Source: JACVRN01 sp036389255
GTDB taxonomy: Bacteria; Acidobacteriota; Blastocatellia; Pyrinomonadales; Pyrinomonadaceae
Length of the DNA stretch: 64,000 bases
Direction: 5' to 3'
Assembly: GCA_036389255.1 (NCBI GenBank)
Contig: DASVQI010000026.1
Coordinates: 17,027 to 81,026 of the forward strand
Shown here: piece after piece, positions 23,445 through 31,763 of the stretch
Layout of the letters: each line of letters starts with the position of its first letter
Position numbering within the stretch: the stretch's first letter is position 1
The notes under the pieces: generated by a model
What the model saw: only the letters and a program-made list of their open reading frames with translations
The model's database searches: none
What the model was told of the DNA's origin: nothing
Position numbers and translations under genes: made by a program

Positions 23445-23491
23445 CAGGTCAGCACCGCCCGGCTTAAGCAGGCAGTACCGACCTGTTTTTT
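23445..23491. repeat. Hairpin between modB and the methyltransferase gene
   Basis: CAGGTC (23445-23450) pairs with GACCTG (23480-23485), with an inner GCCCGGCTTAAGCAGGC hairpin, then TTTTTT on the plus strand. In modB orientation it lies in the leader. Its reverse complement GGTCGGTACTGCCTGCTT has a near copy at 61158 (GGTCGGCACCGCCTGCTT) and a partial one near 12550 (CAGGTCAGCCCC). An interspersed element is therefore likelier than a Mo-specific switch. Confidence 0.45.
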
Positions 23492-23606
23492 AATCGTTGT
23501 GCGATTGGGCGGGGCGTGCTACATTTTCGAACCTTCATTCGGTTGTTATAAGACTTCTGGCCCACTTCACTAATTAGAGGACGGGGAAGCTGGCGGCGCA
23601 CTTCGT

Positions 23607-24452
23607 ATGGAGTTGAAGAACAGTTTTGACGGCCCCGGTCGCTCACACTCTGATGGGCGTGCGCGGGAGTTCTTCGACCATCAGGCGGCTACCTTCGAGC
23701 GGCGCGCAGGATTGCCGGAAGTCTTCGCCCCGAGGATTGCGCAGGCCGTTCTGGAAATCGGAGAGGCGAGCGCGGGCGACCTGATAGTCGAGCTTGGGCC
23801 GGGCACGGGTCAGATAGGCAGATGGTTTCACGAGCGCGCTCGCTATGTCGGGATAGACCTGTCAATGGGGATGCTCAGGGAGTTTCGCGCACGCTTAGAG
23901 GTAGAGCTTAACCGTACGGCTCTGATTCACGCCGACGCTCAATCCGTCTGGCCGCTCGCGGCAGGCTCCGCGCGCGTTGTCTTCAGCTCGCGCGCGGTTC
24001 ACCTGCTCAACGAGCAGCACGTGGCCCGCGAGCTGTTCCGTGTCTCTCAGGCAGATGGCGCGACGCTCATCATAGGCCGCGTACATAGAGAGCCGCAGAG
24101 CGTGCGCTCGCGCATGGCGCGAGAGATGAACCGGCTGATGCGGCTCAGGGGCTTCGAGGGGCGCGGAGGCGAGGGCCGTAACCGCAAGCTTCTAGAGGCA
24201 TGCAGCCGTCTGGGGGCGAGGATTTTAGAGCCCGTTGAGGTGGCAAGCTGGCTGGTCGCCGCCAGTCCGAAAGGTTCGCTGGACTCTTGGCGCAGCCTGT
24301 CTAGTCTCGGCGGCAGGGATGTCCCTGCCCGCGTGCGCGGGGAGATTCTGGCGGAGCTTGAAAGCTGGGCGGGAAAGGAGTTCGGCTCTCTGGATAGAGA
24401 GTCTGAATCCGTGGAGACATACGTGCTTCACCCGGTCAGGCGCGTGAGCTGA
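23607..24452 (+). CDS. Class I SAM-dependent methyltransferase
   Basis: A 281-residue protein. The Rossmann methyltransferase core is seen as motif I VELGPGTGQIGRW (about 73-85), motif II YVGIDLSMGML, an acidic IHADAQSVWP loop and VFSSRAVHLLN in place of the usual motif IV. The N-terminal AREFFDHQAATFERRA is common in ubiquinone/menaquinone-type and other small-molecule methyltransferases. The acceptor is unknown. It is divergent from modB and followed by a palindromic repeat and the MoSto-like pair, but nothing ties it functionally to molybdenum. Confidence 0.75.
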   Translation: MELKNSFDGPGRSHSDGRAREFFDHQAATFERRAGLPEVFAPRIAQAVLEIGEASAGDLIVELGPGTGQIGRWFHERARYVGIDLSMGMLREFRARLEVELNRTALIHADAQSVWPLAAGSARVVFSSRAVHLLNEQHVARELFRVSQADGATLIIGRVHREPQSVRSRMAREMNRLMRLRGFEGRGGEGRNRKLLEACSRLGARILEPVEVASWLVAASPKGSLDSWRSLSSLGGRDVPARVRGEILAELESWAGKEFGSLDRESESVETYVLHPVRRVS

Positions 24453-24453
24453 A

Positions 24454-24552
24454 AAGCAGAACTCAGGAGTCAGCATTCAGGATTCAGAATAAAAGCGACT
24501 CTCGTCCTTCTTTATTCTGAATCCTGAGTCCTGAATTCTGACTCCTGCTTTT
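24454..24552. repeat. Palindromic element family B (CAGGAGTCAG type)
   Basis: The left arm (AAAGCAG...AGGAGTCAGCATTCAGGATTCAGAATAAA region, 24454-24493) pairs almost fully with the right arm (24511-24552) around a short loop. The hairpin follows the methyltransferase stop and precedes the storage-protein genes by about 50 nt. The sequence is unrelated to family A. Confidence 0.8.
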
Positions 24553-24601
24553 TCTATCCTTTCGTTGCACTACACCCTGATGGATTGCGAGCGCATATTC
24601 G

Positions 24602-25417
24602 ATGCAAGATGAACTTTTAACTGAACTCGGCAAATCGTTGCTGTCCGGCTCTCTGGACGACGAGCGGCTGATGGAGCGCACGGGCGAGCCCCTGCCCGTG
24701 CAGATACTTCCGGAAGCCAACGTGATTAAGATAGGCGGCCAGAGCTTTATAGACCGTGGGCGAGTGGCCGTCTTTCCCCTGATAGAAGAGATTGCCGAAA
24801 ACCTAGGACGCCACAAGATGATTATAGGCACGGGCGCGGGCACTCGCGCGCGTCACGCCTACAGCGTGGGCATAGATTTGGGGCTGCCTACGGGCGTGCT
24901 GAGCGTGCTTGGCACTTTCGTCAGCATGCAGAACGCGCGCATGCTCAACTATCTTCTGGCCAAGTACGGCATCCCTTTCATAGAGCCCGCGCAGTTCGCG
25001 CAGCTTCCGCATTATCTGGCTGAGCGCGGCGCGGTCATCTTCTTCGGCATGCCGCCGTACGTCTTCTGGCACCAGAACCCTAGCGTGGGGCGCATCCCGC
25101 CGCACCGCACGGACACGGGTAGCTACCTCGTCAGCGAAGTCTTCGGGACGCGCGCCATGATTTACGTCAAGGACGAGCGAGGGCTCTACACGGCTGACCC
25201 AAAGAAGGAGAGGCACGCGCGCTTCATCCCGAAGATTACCATCGCGGAGCTTGAAGAGCTTGACCTGAAGGACGTGGTCGTTGAGCGCAGCGTGCTTGAG
25301 ATGATGAAGAACGCGACTCATCGTCGCTCGATTCAAATCATCAACGGGCTTGAGCGCGGCTTGCTGACGCGCGCTCTCGAAGGCGAGCACGTAGGCACAA
25401 TCATCAGCGCGGATTAA
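24602..25417 (+). CDS. mosB: Molybdenum storage protein-like subunit (beta-type)
   Basis: A 271-residue amino-acid-kinase-fold protein. From memory of the Azotobacter vinelandii storage protein, it shares VIKIGGQSFIDRGR, IIGTGAGTRARHAYS, GMPPY, a proline-rich IPPHRTDTGSY loop and KDERGLYTADPK, and ends LEGEHVGTIIS. The beta subunit has the same order and nearly the same wording. In the known system an alpha3-beta3 cage packs more than one hundred Mo or W atoms as oxide clusters using ATP. A partner subunit lies 12 nt downstream. UMP kinase is the wider-family alternative, but the HRTDTG loop and the duplicate partner argue against it. modBC and an Mo enzyme are nearby. Confidence 0.8.
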   Translation: MQDELLTELGKSLLSGSLDDERLMERTGEPLPVQILPEANVIKIGGQSFIDRGRVAVFPLIEEIAENLGRHKMIIGTGAGTRARHAYSVGIDLGLPTGVLSVLGTFVSMQNARMLNYLLAKYGIPFIEPAQFAQLPHYLAERGAVIFFGMPPYVFWHQNPSVGRIPPHRTDTGSYLVSEVFGTRAMIYVKDERGLYTADPKKERHARFIPKITIAELEELDLKDVVVERSVLEMMKNATHRRSIQIINGLERGLLTRALEGEHVGTIISAD

Positions 25418-25429
25418 AGGGAGATTCCA

Positions 25430-26257
25430 TTGACCGACTCAATCAAGAACAGTGATGGCCGCCATCATATTGAATCCATGCTGATGCGCGAGAGCCTGGT
25501 GGACAGGGACGTGCAGAAGGCCACGGAGTCGCCCGTCTTCCGCATGCTGCCCGACGCCCACGTCATCAAAATCGGCGGGCGCTCAATTCTGGATGCGGGC
25601 AGAGACGTAGTCTATCCTGTCGTGGACGCGCTGGCCGACTGCCTGAAGACGAAGAAGCTAATCATCGGCACGGGAGGCGGCATACGCAGCCGCCACGTCT
25701 TCTCCATAGGCATTGACCTCGGCCTGCCCGTGGGAGTGCTGGCGCAACTGGCAATGGCCGACTCGCTAGGCAACGCGCACATCCTTGGCACGCTGCTCTC
25801 GCCGCAGGGCGTAGTAGCCATCCCGCCCGAAATCTTCGGCCACCTCCTGCCGCTCTTTATACAGAGCGTGCCGGGCGTCATCTTCAACGGCGTGCCTCCC
25901 TACTCGCTCTGGGAACACCCGCCCGCAGTGGGGCGCATCCCGCCGCATCGCACGGACGCGGGCTCGTTTCTGCTGGCCGAATGCTTCGGCTGCCGGTCTG
26001 TGGTGTTAGTCAAGGACGTTGACGGGCTCTACGACCGCGACCCGCGCGCGACGACGGGCGCAAACTTTATAAAAGAGGTCAGCAGCGCGGAACTAAAAGA
26101 GCGCCACCTTGAGACTCTTCCCTTCGACCGCGTTCTCATAGACCTGCTTGAGCACACGCGCCTCGTGCGCTCGTTTCAGATAATCAACGGCCTCTATCCG
26201 GAGCGCATCAAGGCCGCTCTCGAAGGCGAGCACGTGGGCACAATCGTTCACGCATAA
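25430..26257 (+). CDS. mosA: Molybdenum storage protein-like subunit (alpha-type)
   Basis: A 275-residue paralogue of the upstream gene, with HVIKIGGRSILDAGR, IIGTGGGIRSRHVFSIGIDLGLPVG, GNAHILGTLLS, NGVPPY, IPPHRTDAGSFLLAE and VKDVDGLYDRDP, ending LEGEHVGTIVH. RARHVFS and the GNxHIL segment resemble the A. vinelandii alpha subunit more than beta. It starts with TTG 12 nt after the first subunit, preceded by AAGGGAG at 6 nt. The pair should form a hetero-oligomeric cage. Assignment to alpha versus beta is by eye and less certain than family membership. Confidence 0.8.
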   Translation: MTDSIKNSDGRHHIESMLMRESLVDRDVQKATESPVFRMLPDAHVIKIGGRSILDAGRDVVYPVVDALADCLKTKKLIIGTGGGIRSRHVFSIGIDLGLPVGVLAQLAMADSLGNAHILGTLLSPQGVVAIPPEIFGHLLPLFIQSVPGVIFNGVPPYSLWEHPPAVGRIPPHRTDAGSFLLAECFGCRSVVLVKDVDGLYDRDPRATTGANFIKEVSSAELKERHLETLPFDRVLIDLLEHTRLVRSFQIINGLYPERIKAALEGEHVGTIVHA

Positions 26258-26322
26258 GAAGCGCCCGGAGCAGTTTCGGCCCCGCTTCAATTATCCCCTC
26301 AGAGTATCAGGAGATTAACGCC

Positions 26323-27396
26323 ATGACTGCTGAACCCGCTCAGAATGATTTCAAAGAACCGCGAGAGATAATCCCGCTCCCTCCCCCCGTGCTGGAGATG
26401 ATGGCTTCGCGCGGGCATCGTCTTCTGCATTCCATCTGGCACGGCTCGCGGAACATGTGGCTGGGATTGAAGGAGAGCCAGCGCAAGGAGATAACGGGGC
26501 TGGGGTGGGCTCCGCCAAGGCCGTCCGCGACGCCAAGCGGCCCCCTTGTCGGCAACGGCTCGGGAGAGGATTTTCTCTTCATGCACCGGCAGATGATTAT
26601 CATGGTCAACGAGACTGCGAAGAAGGCCGGGGCTGACCCCATAGAGGGTTGGACTGTCATCCCGCCGCCCGAGTCCGACACAAACACGGACGGCTTTCAG
26701 GTTCCGCCGACATGGATTGACCCTTCCGACCCGCTCTCGAATCGCAGGATTGCCGCGCTCAAGACGGACGTGTATTACTGGTCGCGCATGCGCTGGTGGG
26801 ATAGAGAGTTCAAGAATCCGCAGTACCTTCGCCAGCTCAAATTGGGCGAGCTTGGCTCCCTGCTCGAATACACGGTTCACAACGACATGCACATGCGCTG
26901 GGCTTCCATCCCGCGCGACCCTGCGACGGGCGAGCCTGTGCCTGCGGCCAGACCGGAGTGGGACACTTCCGCGAAGTGGGACAATCCACTGTACGACTTT
27001 CTAGGAGAGTTCTACTCGTCGCACGTCAACCCCGTCTTCTGGCGCTTGCACGGCTGGATAGACAACCGCGTCAATGACTGGTACGCGGCGCATCAGGAGG
27101 CGCATCCGGGCGAGGTGATAACAATGAACGTTGACGGCGTGCCGTGGTTCAGGCAGGGTAAGTGGGTGGTGGCTTCAGACCCTTGGGCGGGCGCTAAGCA
27201 CTCGCATCACGGCGGCCATCATCACGAGATGAAGATGACGGACGCATCTATGAATCATGACGTGGCCACGATGGAGAAGGTCAACGCCATTCTATTCCCG
27301 CCGCCGAAGACTTCGGCGCTCGAAGCCAAGACGGCCGGGGTAGCAAACGAAAGCCTTCCGGTAAATCGGACTTCAAGAAAGCTGACGTGGTTCTGA
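26323..27396 (+). CDS. Tyrosinase-like type-3 copper protein
   Basis: A 357-residue protein without an evident signal peptide. CuB ligands are clear: His186 and His190 (HNDMHMRW) and a third His in NPVFWRLHGWIDNRV (His243), matching HNxxH and DPxFxxHHxxxD of tyrosinases. For CuA, FLFMHRQM (His88) fits the WHR-type motif, with earlier histidines at 32, 36 and 40. A His/Met-rich stretch near 295-312 may bind extra copper. It could oxidise phenols. It lies 65 nt after mosA in the same direction with its own AGGAG, so it may be cotranscribed. A hairpin terminator separates it from the convergent multicopper oxidase. Confidence 0.75.
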   Translation: MTAEPAQNDFKEPREIIPLPPPVLEMMASRGHRLLHSIWHGSRNMWLGLKESQRKEITGLGWAPPRPSATPSGPLVGNGSGEDFLFMHRQMIIMVNETAKKAGADPIEGWTVIPPPESDTNTDGFQVPPTWIDPSDPLSNRRIAALKTDVYYWSRMRWWDREFKNPQYLRQLKLGELGSLLEYTVHNDMHMRWASIPRDPATGEPVPAARPEWDTSAKWDNPLYDFLGEFYSSHVNPVFWRLHGWIDNRVNDWYAAHQEAHPGEVITMNVDGVPWFRQGKWVVASDPWAGAKHSHHGGHHHEMKMTDASMNHDVATMEKVNAILFPPPKTSALEAKTAGVANESLPVNRTSRKLTWF

Positions 27397-27427
27397 ACAC
27401 GACCATTTTTTCAGAGGGCCAAAGAGA

Positions 27428-27460
27428 GAAGCCGCGTGAGAGGTCATCTCACGCGGCTTC
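27428..27460. terminator. Bidirectional hairpin terminator
   Basis: A perfect 14-bp stem, GAAGCCGCGTGAGA (27428-27441) and its complement (27447-27460), has a 5-nt GGTCA loop. It is followed by TTGCTT on the plus strand and TCTCTTT on the minus strand. It separates the convergent tyrosinase and multicopper oxidase genes. Confidence 0.8.
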
Positions 27461-27487
27461 TTGCTTGAGCTAGGCGGGATGCGCCTG

Positions 27488-29923
27488 TCAACAATCGGTC
27501 TTCGGCTTAGTCCTGTTGACGCATTCCACTGAGCCCTGAGTGGGCGCGGCCACGCTCCTGCACGGCCCGACTCCCACGCCCGTCGGGTCTTCGATGGTGA
27601 CGTTCGACATCATACCCACGTCCTCGTGAATCAGTATGTGGCAGTGTATGACGTACTCGCCGGGATAGAGCAGAAAGCGTGTGCGTATGTTGACCTTGCC
27701 TATCTGGGAATCCGGCGGCGGGGTAGGACACGGCACAGGAGTCGGTGATGCCGTAGGCGTAGGCGTCGGCTGCGGTGTAGGCGTCGGTTTGGGCGTCGGC
27801 GTAGGGCTCGGCGGCGGACAAACCTTTGGGCTAAAAGGCGGGATGGTGGCCGGGATGGCCACTGTGTCCTGCCAAATCCAGTTGCAGGGATTGTCCTTGG
27901 CAAGCGTCGGATTGTCCGTCTCGAAGTCTATGGTGCGCCCGACTATCTGAAACGGGTTGACGTGAATGTGGAACGGGTGCGGGAAATCGGTCGCGCCGTA
28001 GTTTTGCAGCTCCCATTCCTCCGCCGTGTTCAACTGCGCGACAATGCCGGGCGACTGCGGGTCGTAGACCTTGCAGTTGATGAAGAAGTTCCCGCCGCCA
28101 GCGCCCGAGCCGCCGCCCGCAGCGCCGCCACCTATGCCCTGAAAGGCTATGCCGTTTGCGCCCGTGCGGTTCCTGTCAACGGTGGCAATCGGCGTCAGGT
28201 TAAGCGGTCTGGTTTTTGGCAGGGCGGGAATCTGCTCGGTCGTGAATCCCTGATGCACTTCTATGTAGGCCAGCACCTGATTTGTTCTCAGAGAGGCTGG
28301 CACGGTCTGGTTCACGACTTGCTGATTAGCCACAGAGCAATCTAGCGACGGTTGCAGTTGGAAGCTGACGCCGTCCTTCGGAAAGGCGTCTTTGACTAGA
28401 ACGTATTTGCCCGGCCCGCCGATTGCGCCCGGCGGCGCTAGCTTCGGGATGTTGATGATGAAGTCGGCGCGATTGCCGGGAGCTATCAGGTGGCGCTGCA
28501 CGGGCTGGGGCGAGAAGCCGTAGAAGGTCAGCCCGTCAACTGCAATCAGGTGCATGTAAGCATTCCTGTTATTCCACTTCTGCTTGACGGGAAAGATGGT
28601 CGTGCCCGGAGCCACAGGGTCTTGCCCTTGGTCGAATACGTCCGAGTCCTGCACAACCGCGCTCGGGTTATCGCTTATCTTGATGAGCCGCAGTTTCATC
28701 AATCCGCGAGGCGTGCCCGTGCCGTTGATGAAGCGCCAGCGATAGTTCTGCCCGGTCTTAATCTGAAGCGTGGGCTTGCACTGCCCGTTAATCAGGAATC
28801 CTGCCGAGCCCAAGTCCGTGCTCTTCTCCTGATAGACGAGCGGGATATTCTTGAGGGGCGGCCCCGGCGGCGCGGGCGGCTTGGGCGGCGGCGGGTTGAA
28901 GATAATCTCCTGCATCAGGAAGACCATGTCGCGGTCAGCCGGAACCAGTTCTTCTCCCGGCTTCTCGCGTATGATGATGGCCCCTGCCATGCCGCTTGAT
29001 ACCTGATAGGCCGACGAGCCATGCACGTGCGAGTGATACCAGTAGGTGCCGGGGTCGTGAAAATCCGGCAGTACGATGCAGTAGTTGTTCGTCTGCCCCG
29101 GAAAGATGTCCAGCAGCACGTCGTCCGAAGATGATTTAAGCGGCGGGTTCTTGCCGTCAATCGCGTAAGGGCCGCAATGCGTCGTGCCGTCCTGATTCAA
29201 GCTGCAAGGCGAGACCCACAGGCCGTGCGTGTGCAGGTTCGTGTGCATGAAGCATTCGGGCTGAGTCTCGGACGGCTTGGAGACGACCTGCTTGCTCATG
29301 CTCTGCATCCCGCCCGACTCGCAAGGGTCATCGAAGCCGGACTTGGTCGGAAGGTTATTGTTGAGGGCCAGATTCAGCGTCGTGCCCGGATCAATCAGCA
29401 TGGTAGGCCCCGGCACGTCCTGATTGTAGATTGGGATGGACGCGTAGGCCGTTTGCCCATCACATTGGTAGTTCCAGCTTGTCATCTCCGCGTTCAGATT
29501 CAGGCTAAGCGTGCTGCGCCCGTCCACTACGCGCGGCGTGACGACTTTAGGCTCAGCGAAGGGCGGCGAGCTGGCGGAGCTTGAGAGATTCAGGGCGCTC
29601 GGCACTCTGGGCCGCGCGCTGCCGCCACCGCCGCCGCCTCCACCGCCGCCACGGCCTCCTCCTCCGCCCTGACCGCCTCCGCCGCCACCCTGTCCACTGC
29701 CGGGCCTTCTCTTCTGCGCCTCAACGAGCGAGTCCCCGGCGAGGAGTGCGGCAGCCGCCAGCCCCGTTCCTCCTAGCAGGAAACGGCGGCGGCTCACGTT
29801 CTCCTTCTGCTCAGTCCCCGGCTCAATCTGTGCGCCGGAATCTATTGTCGAATCTTTCTCCTGTACTTCTCCCGGCTCAATCTGCCGCTTCTGAGAGATG
29901 CGGCGATGTTTCTTCCGTTTCAT
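27488..29923 (-). CDS. Tat-exported multicopper oxidase with Gly-rich and Pro-Thr insertions
   Basis: An 811-residue protein. A 43-residue polar extension precedes a Tat signal (SRRRFLLGG, 44-52), then a Gly-rich stretch (75-101). All four copper motifs are seen: HTNLHTHG (about 228), YWYHSHVHG (about 295), HPFHIH (about 650) and HCHILIHEDVGMM (about 760), giving type 1, 2 and 3 copper sites. A Pro-Thr repeat of about 35 residues sits between the last two motifs (about 701-734). Such enzymes oxidise phenols, metals or bilirubin with O2, outside the cytoplasm. AGGAGG lies 13 nt before the start. A metal-sensor-like gene is upstream and a tyrosinase-like gene is convergent. Confidence 0.9.
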   Translation of the reverse strand: MKRKKHRRISQKRQIEPGEVQEKDSTIDSGAQIEPGTEQKENVSRRRFLLGGTGLAAAALLAGDSLVEAQKRRPGSGQGGGGGGQGGGGGRGGGGGGGGGGSARPRVPSALNLSSSASSPPFAEPKVVTPRVVDGRSTLSLNLNAEMTSWNYQCDGQTAYASIPIYNQDVPGPTMLIDPGTTLNLALNNNLPTKSGFDDPCESGGMQSMSKQVVSKPSETQPECFMHTNLHTHGLWVSPCSLNQDGTTHCGPYAIDGKNPPLKSSSDDVLLDIFPGQTNNYCIVLPDFHDPGTYWYHSHVHGSSAYQVSSGMAGAIIIREKPGEELVPADRDMVFLMQEIIFNPPPPKPPAPPGPPLKNIPLVYQEKSTDLGSAGFLINGQCKPTLQIKTGQNYRWRFINGTGTPRGLMKLRLIKISDNPSAVVQDSDVFDQGQDPVAPGTTIFPVKQKWNNRNAYMHLIAVDGLTFYGFSPQPVQRHLIAPGNRADFIINIPKLAPPGAIGGPGKYVLVKDAFPKDGVSFQLQPSLDCSVANQQVVNQTVPASLRTNQVLAYIEVHQGFTTEQIPALPKTRPLNLTPIATVDRNRTGANGIAFQGIGGGAAGGGSGAGGGNFFINCKVYDPQSPGIVAQLNTAEEWELQNYGATDFPHPFHIHVNPFQIVGRTIDFETDNPTLAKDNPCNWIWQDTVAIPATIPPFSPKVCPPPSPTPTPKPTPTPQPTPTPTASPTPVPCPTPPPDSQIGKVNIRTRFLLYPGEYVIHCHILIHEDVGMMSNVTIEDPTGVGVGPCRSVAAPTQGSVECVNRTKPKTDC

Positions 29924-30342
29924 CTTTGGTGGAGCCTCCTTTGGGAATCTTTGGAATGGCGCTCGCGGAAAGCCTCTTCATTTCAGGCCGGAGCGTCAAT
30001 CGGTTGTAGATGACCGCGTGCCAGTCGCGCCTATGACGACCGGCGAAAAAGTGCTGGCTCAGAATTAACTAACGGCTGTATGCCGCAGAAATGTGCAGAA
30101 GCAGGAAACGCGTCCTGCCTGCTCCAATCTGGTGTTAAATTCAAAACGGAATTTCTAAATTAACTTGCAGCCCCAGGGTAAGTGTGTAGAGCTATAACGG
30201 GTAGTGCCTGAAAACTGGTGTGCCGGAACAGGCGCGCTCGCGTCCGTAGTGTTTGCGGATAGAGCCGCGCCCTTCCAGCGATTTTCCGCGCGGATTAAGG
30301 TAGAGAATAATTGAAGCCGCGCGGGCCGAACGAAGCGACCGG
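29924..30342. other. 419-nt intergenic region upstream of the multicopper oxidase
   Basis: No convincing ORF or known RNA. It contains the AGGAGG of the oxidase and a short hairpin GCAGGA-N6-TCCTGC (near 30103-30120), and it is AT-rich around 30130-30170. It presumably carries the oxidase promoter, but I cannot point to -35/-10 boxes or a copper-responsive site. Confidence 0.4.
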
Positions 30343-30831
30343 CTAGCTTCCGCCTCCCTGCTTCGCCAGCTTGAAGGCTTTGACCTTCTCGCGCATTCTC
30401 TGCTTATGAAAAGTCTTGAGCCCCTTTTGCTGGTCGTCGCTGAGGACTCCGTGCGCGGTCTTCAGGTGACGATAGCGCATCTTGCGCAGGTCTGCCTCGC
30501 ATCGCGCCACATCGTCTATGGCCTTCATGACATCCTGCTCGGAGGCGTTGTGGTCACGTGCCAGAGCGCGGAAGACAATCTTGGCTTTGCTCAGGGCGGC
30601 TTGCAGGTCTACCTTCTCAAGCTCGAAGGTCAGCCGCATCTTCTCCAGCTGCTCTTCCTGCTCTTCCGTCAGGTTGTGCTCCTCTGCGTTGCGCAGCAGG
30701 TGGCCCACGCCGCCTACCTGACGCAGGGAGCCGCCGCGCGAAGCCCCCTGACTATTAGGCCCACTATGACGAAAATGGGACGGCTCGTCGCCTTCGGTCT
30801 GAGACGCTTGCTGACTCGTCCACCTTCTCAT
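30343..30831 (-). CDS. Spy/CpxP-like (LTxxQ) metal-resistance family protein
   Basis: A 162-residue protein. From residue 53 it is almost wholly helical and carries LTEEQEEQLEKM and LSDDQQKGLKTF, the LTxxQ-type repeats of the Spy/CpxP/CnrX-like family. These proteins form curved helical dimers that bind unfolded proteins or sense metals in the periplasm. Unlike them it lacks a visible signal peptide; the N-terminus is polar and Gly/Ser-rich, so either the true start is elsewhere or it is cytosolic. It is upstream of the multicopper oxidase in the same direction, separated by about 420 nt. Confidence 0.55.
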   Translation of the reverse strand: MRRWTSQQASQTEGDEPSHFRHSGPNSQGASRGGSLRQVGGVGHLLRNAEEHNLTEEQEEQLEKMRLTFELEKVDLQAALSKAKIVFRALARDHNASEQDVMKAIDDVARCEADLRKMRYRHLKTAHGVLSDDQQKGLKTFHKQRMREKVKAFKLAKQGGGS

Positions 30832-30922
30832 GCGATTAGCTCCTCTCTATCCTTTCGGGAGTAGCCCGGATGGTATCATCTACCGTCAGCGATTCGCAAT
30901 GAAAATAGGTGGAGACAAGTAA

Positions 30923-31022
30923 TTCACCGCAGAGGCGCAGAGAGACGCGGAGATTAGCGCAGAGAGTTGAATGCTTAACTCTCTGCGCCCCCTCTTGCGT
31001 CTCTCTGCGCCTCTGCGGTGAT
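30923..31022. repeat. Palindromic element family A, copy 3
   Basis: TTCACCGCAGAGGCGCAGAG at the left matches CTCTGCGCCTCTGCGGTGAT at the right. The centre is a second hairpin, GCGCAGAGAGTT / AACTCTCTGCGC. It lies in the gap between the metal-sensor-like gene start and the 3' end of the LURP-one gene. Confidence 0.85.
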
Positions 31023-31053
31023 TGATTTTGAATCTGCTGTCCGGCTTGAGGAA

Positions 31054-31665
31054 TTATCCGCGCGCCCTCTCCAGCAGAATCATCATGATTAGGCTGAGCA
31101 GGGCCAGCGTCTCTTCCATCTGGTGCATCTCGCCCGTCTTATCTATTCTGAATTTCCCCTCGAAGAAGGCGGGCTCCTTGACCAGCCGCAGGACGGGCTG
31201 GCCGTTCGGCCTGAGCACGTCGTAAGCGGGATGAAAGAAATAGCCCGTGAACATGCCCAGGATGGGAATCTCTCCGAAGAGGCTGTCGAAGACCTTTGAC
31301 CACGGGTTCGCCTCCTGTATCGTCATCACCACCTGCTCGCCGCTCATGATGTCGTAGCGGGAGCGCCAGAGGGATTTCATTCCCTGCCGCTTGACGCTGC
31401 CTAGCACTGCGCCGCTCTGGTCTCTGAAGTGATACCGGGCGGAAAAATCTATCACCCTGTCCGCCCCTATCGTAAAGAGCGGCTGCGTCTGTCCCTCGTC
31501 CGCGAAGATGGTCACGGCCTCTTTGAGCTTGAACGCCTTCTGCTTGACGTAGCCGATGAGCCTGCCGGTCGAGTCCGTGACCGAGAGTTGCCGCGCTATG
31601 GCCAGAATCTTGAAAGACAATTGAAGCGGATAGTTCACTTTTGTTTCTCCTTCAATCCTCATCAT
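31054..31665 (-). CDS. LURP-one-related / tubby-like fold protein
   Basis: A 203-residue protein. It reads as successive beta hairpins typical of the LURP-one/scramblase-like (tubby C-terminal) fold: YPLQLSFKILAIARQLSVTD, GRLIGYVKQKAFKLKEAVTIF, a repeat VLGSVKRQGMKSLWRSRYDI and a final helix. The last 20 residues are hydrophobic (TLALLSLIMMILLERA), as in the buried helix of this fold. The family has no established bacterial function. A terminator-like hairpin separates it from the lipoprotein gene. Start at Met1 or Met2. Confidence 0.65.
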   Translation of the reverse strand: MMRIEGETKVNYPLQLSFKILAIARQLSVTDSTGRLIGYVKQKAFKLKEAVTIFADEGQTQPLFTIGADRVIDFSARYHFRDQSGAVLGSVKRQGMKSLWRSRYDIMSGEQVVMTIQEANPWSKVFDSLFGEIPILGMFTGYFFHPAYDVLRPNGQPVLRLVKEPAFFEGKFRIDKTGEMHQMEETLALLSLIMMILLERARG

Positions 31666-31681
31666 TGAACTTCAGGATAAT

Positions 31682-31740
31682 AGAAAGGCGGAGACAATCG
31701 CTCGTGGCCTTCGAAGCCCCGCGATTCTCTCCGCCTTTCT
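31682..31740 (-). terminator. Strong hairpin between the lipoprotein and LURP-one genes
   Basis: AGAAAGGCGGAGA (31682-31694) pairs with TCTCCGCCTTTCT (31728-31740), and inner AATCGC / GCGATT extends the stem. On the minus strand it follows the lipoprotein stop and is followed by ATTATCC. Confidence 0.65.
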
Positions 31741-31763
31741 CGCAAGAAGCCATACGGCCTGTG

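Noticed and set aside
24602..26257. UMP kinase (pyrH) for the two amino-acid-kinase genes
   Set aside because: Two adjacent divergent copies, the IPPHRTD(T/A)G loop and GTGxGxRxRH(A/V)(Y/F)S match storage-protein subunits as I know them, not PyrH.
27681..27950. Gly/Val-repeat ORF on the plus strand
   Set aside because: It is the complement of the Pro-Thr linker of the multicopper oxidase.
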